A stretch of 8,480 nucleotides of DNA from contig DQCI01000222.1 in the NCBI GenBank assembly GCA_003545125.1, positions 1 through 8,480 of the forward strand, written 5' to 3'. A program made the position numbers and the translations under genes. Below the pieces are notes generated by a model. That model saw nothing but the letters and a program-made list of their open reading frames with translations. It searched no databases and was not told the DNA's origin. Source of the stretch: Paracoccaceae bacterium. Lineage in GTDB: Bacteria; Pseudomonadota; Alphaproteobacteria; Rhodobacterales; Rhodobacteraceae. Of the stretch, positions 6,000-8,480 are shown one piece after another. Position 1 is the stretch's first letter; each line of letters opens with the position of its first letter.

Positions 6000-6014
6000 T
6001 TAATGGACGTTTAA
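6000..6014 (-). promoter_or_regulatory. putative CtrA binding site, TTAA-N7-TTAA
   Basis: The minus strand reads TTAAACGTCCATTAAC, matching exactly the alphaproteobacterial CtrA consensus TTAA-N7-TTAA(C). It lies about 44 bp upstream of the ATG of the small membrane protein gene and about 70 bp beyond the end of ptsP, within a 127-bp gap where that gene's promoter should be. Eight fixed A/T bases are improbable by chance in such GC-rich DNA, though this gap is locally AT-richer. Confidence 0.55.
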
Positions 6015-6036
6015 GCCATCTCGCCCTGGAACGCGC

Positions 6037-6077
6037 GTGCGAAAAGAATAGTGAAATGTTTTTGCGGATTTTCGCGC
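6037..6077 (-). terminator. possible hairpin downstream of ptsP
   Basis: GCGAAAA (6039-6045) pairs with TTTTCGC (6069-6075), extendable by a wobble pair and one GC pair to 6037/6077, with a 23-base loop. It starts within about ten bases of the ptsP stop on the transcribed strand. The long loop and lack of a following T-run make it a weak terminator candidate. Confidence 0.25.
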
Positions 6078-6083
6078 ATAGTT

Positions 6084-8369
6084 TCAAGAGCCGTTGTTGG
6101 GTTTGTACAAGAATTCAACCACAGATGGTCTTACGGACTGCGCGCCGGAGGCCCGGGCATCGTCGATCACGCGCCGCAACCCGACAAGATCCATCCGCCT
6201 TATCAAGTGCTTGACCGGCCCGATCGAGGCCGGACGCATTGACAGAGACCGCAATCCGAGCGCGGCGAAGACCAGCGCCTCAATCGGCCGTCCGGCGTCT
6301 TCCCCGCAAAAGCTGACGGGTGTTCCGGTCTCCTGGCAGCGGCGCACGATCATTTCGATCAGGTTGAGGAAGGAGACGTTGAGCGTGTCGTAGCGCCGGC
6401 GGACCCGTTCGTTTTCGCGGTCGGCGGCGTAGAAGAACTGTTTCAGGTCATTTCCGCCGATGGAAATGAAGTCGGCTTCGGTGAAGAATTGCGACGGGGC
6501 GAAGGCCATCGAGGGGGTCTCCAGCATCGCGCCGACCTTGACCTCATGCGGCAGCAAATGCCCCATGCGCCGCTCGCGCTCAATCTCGCGAAACAGCAGT
6601 TCGCGGGCGTCGCGAAACTCCTGGAGCTGTGCGATGAAGGGGAACATCAGCGACAGCTTGCGTCCGGCCGCGGCCCGGATCAGCGCCTGGAGTTGCATCC
6701 GCATGACCCCGGGTTTGTCGAGGCCGACGCGGATCGCCCGCCAGCCAAGCGCCGGGTTCGGCTCGTCCTGTGGCTTCATGTAGGGAAGCACCTTGTCGGA
6801 GCCGATGTCGAGCGTGCGGAACACCACTTCCTTGTCGCCGGCGCGGTCGAGCACGCTGGAATATTGTTCGGCAAGTTCGCCCCGGCGCGGCACCTTTGGT
6901 TGGGTGAGGAACTGCAGTTCGGTGCGGAACAGCCCCACGCCCTCGGCGCCGGAGCTGCCGAGGCTGGGCAGGTCCGCCATCAGGCCTGCGTTCATCGTCA
7001 GCCGGATCCGGATCCCGTCCTTGCTCTCGGCCGGTTTGTCGCGCAGGTCCACGTAGCGTTCCTGCTGCGCGGCCTCCATCGCCATCTTGTCGCGGAAGCT
7101 GCCGACCACCGGGTCTTCGGGCCTCAGATGCACGACCCCGTGCTCGCCGTCGACCAGGATCAGATCGCCGTTCAGGGCCTCGGCGGTGATCGGCCCGGTA
7201 TGGACGATGAGCGGTATGGCCCAGGCCCGGGCGACGATTGCCGCGTGGCTGGCGACCGAGCCTTCCTCCAGCACAATGCCCTTGAGCTTGCGCCGACCGT
7301 ATTCCAGCAGTTCCCCGGGGCCGATGTTGGAAGCGATCAGGATCGGGTTTTCGGGCATTTCCGCCCCGGTTTCCTTGCCCTGGCCGGTGAGGATCCTGAG
7401 CAGTCGGTTGGACAGATCGTCGAGATCGTGCAGCCGTTCGCGCAGGTAGGCATCCGGCACCTGGCTCATCCGCTGCCGGGTCGCGGTCTGCTCCTTCTCG
7501 ACCGCGGCGGCCGCTGAGAGGCCACGGGCGATGTCCTCTTCCATCCGCCGCCGCCAGCCGCGCGAATTGGCGAACATCCGGTAGGCCTCGAGCACCTGCA
7601 ACTGCTCCTTGTCGGCGCTGCCGGCCGTGGCCAGGAGCTCGTCGACCGAGATCTGCAGGGTGGAGATCGCGACGTCGAGCTTTTTGAGCTCATCATCGGG
7701 GTCATCGCCGATCGGGTCGGTGACCACCACCCGCGGCTCGTGCAACCAGACATGGCCCATCGCCGAGCCTTCCTGGCCGATCCCGCCCTTGAAGGTGACC
7801 GCGCGCCGGTGCAGGGGCGCGAGGGCGGCGCCCTCACCGACGAAGGCGCCGAGCTCGGTCATCTCCGCGAGCACCATGGCCACGACTTCCATGCCGTAGA
7901 CCTCGTCATCGGAATAGGCGCGCCGTTCCTTCGACTGGACGACCAGCACGCCCATGTTTTCGCCGAGCCGCTGGATCGGAACGCCGAGGAAGGTCGAATA
8001 CTGCTCCTCGCCGGTCTCGGCCATGTAGCGAAAGCCCTTCTCAGAAGGCGCGTCGGCGGTGTTGATCGGGCGCTTGTCGCGGGCGACCCGCCCGACCAGG
8101 CCTTCGCCGATGCGCATCCGGGTCTTGTGCACGGCCTCGGGGCGCAGGCCTTCGGTGGCGCAAAGCTCGAGCGTCTCGGAATCGCGGAACAGATAGATCG
8201 AACAGACCTCGACCCCCATCGCGTCGGCAATGATGCTGGTCACCCGGTCGAGCCGTTCCTGGCCTTCCGAATCCTCCGCGAGCGCGGTGCGCAACTGTCC
8301 GAGCAGCTTGCGGCTGTCGCTTTCTCCGCCGTAATCCAAATCCGTCCCTGTCGTCCGTTCTATCGCCAT
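6084..8369 (-). CDS. ptsP: phosphoenolpyruvate-protein phosphotransferase PtsP (enzyme I-Ntr)
   Basis: First enzyme of the nitrogen-type phosphotransferase system: autophosphorylates from PEP and passes phosphate to NPr (PtsO) and then PtsN in the cytoplasm, a regulatory relay rather than a sugar importer. The 761 residues contain an N-terminal GAF domain (about 22-175: VEVCSIYLF, IGEGLVGRVARDKRPIN, FLGVPI), a PEP-utiliser N-terminal domain (about 190-330), the phosphohistidine domain with EGSVASHAAIVARAWAIP (His375 as the phosphorylated residue), and the PEP-binding barrel with EGVGLFRTE (476-484), RTLDIGSDKVLPYM (518-531), NPALGWRAIR, GAMLETPS, SIGGNDLKQFFYAADREN and FCGEDAG with catalytic-type Cys688. 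In other alphaproteobacteria glutamine binding to this GAF inhibits the enzyme. The ATG at 8367-8369 is preferred over an in-frame TTG at 8421-8423 because a promoter-like sequence overlaps that TTG and the added residues are not domain-like; its Shine-Dalgarno (AAGG) is weak. No ptsO, ptsN or lysC is inside the window. Confidence 0.96.
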   Translation of the reverse strand: MAIERTTGTDLDYGGESDSRKLLGQLRTALAEDSEGQERLDRVTSIIADAMGVEVCSIYLFRDSETLELCATEGLRPEAVHKTRMRIGEGLVGRVARDKRPINTADAPSEKGFRYMAETGEEQYSTFLGVPIQRLGENMGVLVVQSKERRAYSDDEVYGMEVVAMVLAEMTELGAFVGEGAALAPLHRRAVTFKGGIGQEGSAMGHVWLHEPRVVVTDPIGDDPDDELKKLDVAISTLQISVDELLATAGSADKEQLQVLEAYRMFANSRGWRRRMEEDIARGLSAAAAVEKEQTATRQRMSQVPDAYLRERLHDLDDLSNRLLRILTGQGKETGAEMPENPILIASNIGPGELLEYGRRKLKGIVLEEGSVASHAAIVARAWAIPLIVHTGPITAEALNGDLILVDGEHGVVHLRPEDPVVGSFRDKMAMEAAQQERYVDLRDKPAESKDGIRIRLTMNAGLMADLPSLGSSGAEGVGLFRTELQFLTQPKVPRRGELAEQYSSVLDRAGDKEVVFRTLDIGSDKVLPYMKPQDEPNPALGWRAIRVGLDKPGVMRMQLQALIRAAAGRKLSLMFPFIAQLQEFRDARELLFREIERERRMGHLLPHEVKVGAMLETPSMAFAPSQFFTEADFISIGGNDLKQFFYAADRENERVRRRYDTLNVSFLNLIEMIVRRCQETGTPVSFCGEDAGRPIEALVFAALGLRSLSMRPASIGPVKHLIRRMDLVGLRRVIDDARASGAQSVRPSVVEFLYKPNNGS

Positions 8370-8394
8370 GGTTGTGCCTTGACGCCTTGGGTCC

Positions 8395-8423
8395 ACGGTA
8401 CTGCGCCGCTGGGGCTTTGCCAA
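8395..8423 (-). promoter_or_regulatory. candidate sigma-70 type promoter of ptsP
   Basis: On the minus strand TTGGCA (8418-8423) and TACCGT (8395-8400) are exactly 17 bases apart. This would start transcription around 8388, some 20 bases before the ATG. The -35 matches well and the -10 only partly. CCAAC-G-GTTGG (8420-8430) is an 11-bp dyad overlapping the -35 and could be a repressor site. The remaining sequence to 8480 shows no gene I can support. Confidence 0.35.
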
Positions 8424-8480
8424 CGGTTGGGTTTCCGGGGGGGCGTGTTTAGTGAAACGGCGTCCGCGCGGGGGATCGGG

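Noticed and set aside
8370..8423. Extended ptsP start at a TTG codon
   Set aside because: The added 18 residues are not part of the GAF domain, and a 17-bp-spaced promoter-like pair overlaps the TTG. The ATG at 8367-8369 fits better.
8440..8480. End of a further minus-strand gene, such as lysC, at the right edge
   Set aside because: A TAA-terminated frame exists but only about nine codons are visible and they match nothing I can name.

Overview
The window is GC-rich alphaproteobacterial chromosome, most likely from the Rhodobacterales (Rhodobacteraceae). The support is a DUF2927-type secreted protein, a GAF-containing PtsP (EI-Ntr) with the CGEDAGRP active-site variant, a small Arg-tailed membrane protein of a kind I associate with this group, and a perfect TTAA-N7-TTAA site of the CtrA type. 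No phage, transposase, CRISPR or RNA gene is visible. The gene content is ordinary housekeeping and accessory metabolism. The least ordinary DNA lies between genes.

Layout, left to right. On the minus strand, S-methyl-5'-thioadenosine phosphorylase (709-1572) is followed by a secreted DUF2927 protein whose GTG start overlaps the phosphorylase stop by 4 bases; this second gene runs off the left edge. Divergent from them is an uncharacterised six-helix membrane protein (1720-2334, plus). Next is a SulP/STAS anion transporter with a TTG start (2541-4166, plus). It converges on a flavin-reductase-like FMN-binding protein (4388-4993, minus). A GNAT acetyltransferase (5132-5626, plus) is divergent from the flavin protein and convergent with a 101-residue membrane protein (5651-5956, minus). 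The right end is ptsP, the first enzyme of the nitrogen phosphotransferase system (6084-8369, minus).

The most striking feature is the 220-bp convergent gap 4167-4387. It holds an almost uninterrupted run of about seven inverted repeats (4173-4313). The last three are perfect 20-bp palindromes with TTCGAA at the centre but different arms. The ends of the run show centre spacings of 22-23 bp, about two helical turns. A second point is the CtrA-type site at 6000-6014, about 44 bp upstream of the small membrane protein gene. A third is the 15-bp (pentapeptide) repeat that encodes the Arg-rich tail of that protein.

The genes do not form one pathway. Only the phosphorylase/DUF2927 pair looks like an operon. 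The others are single-gene units with their own upstream gaps. No gap between genes exceeds about 220 bp.
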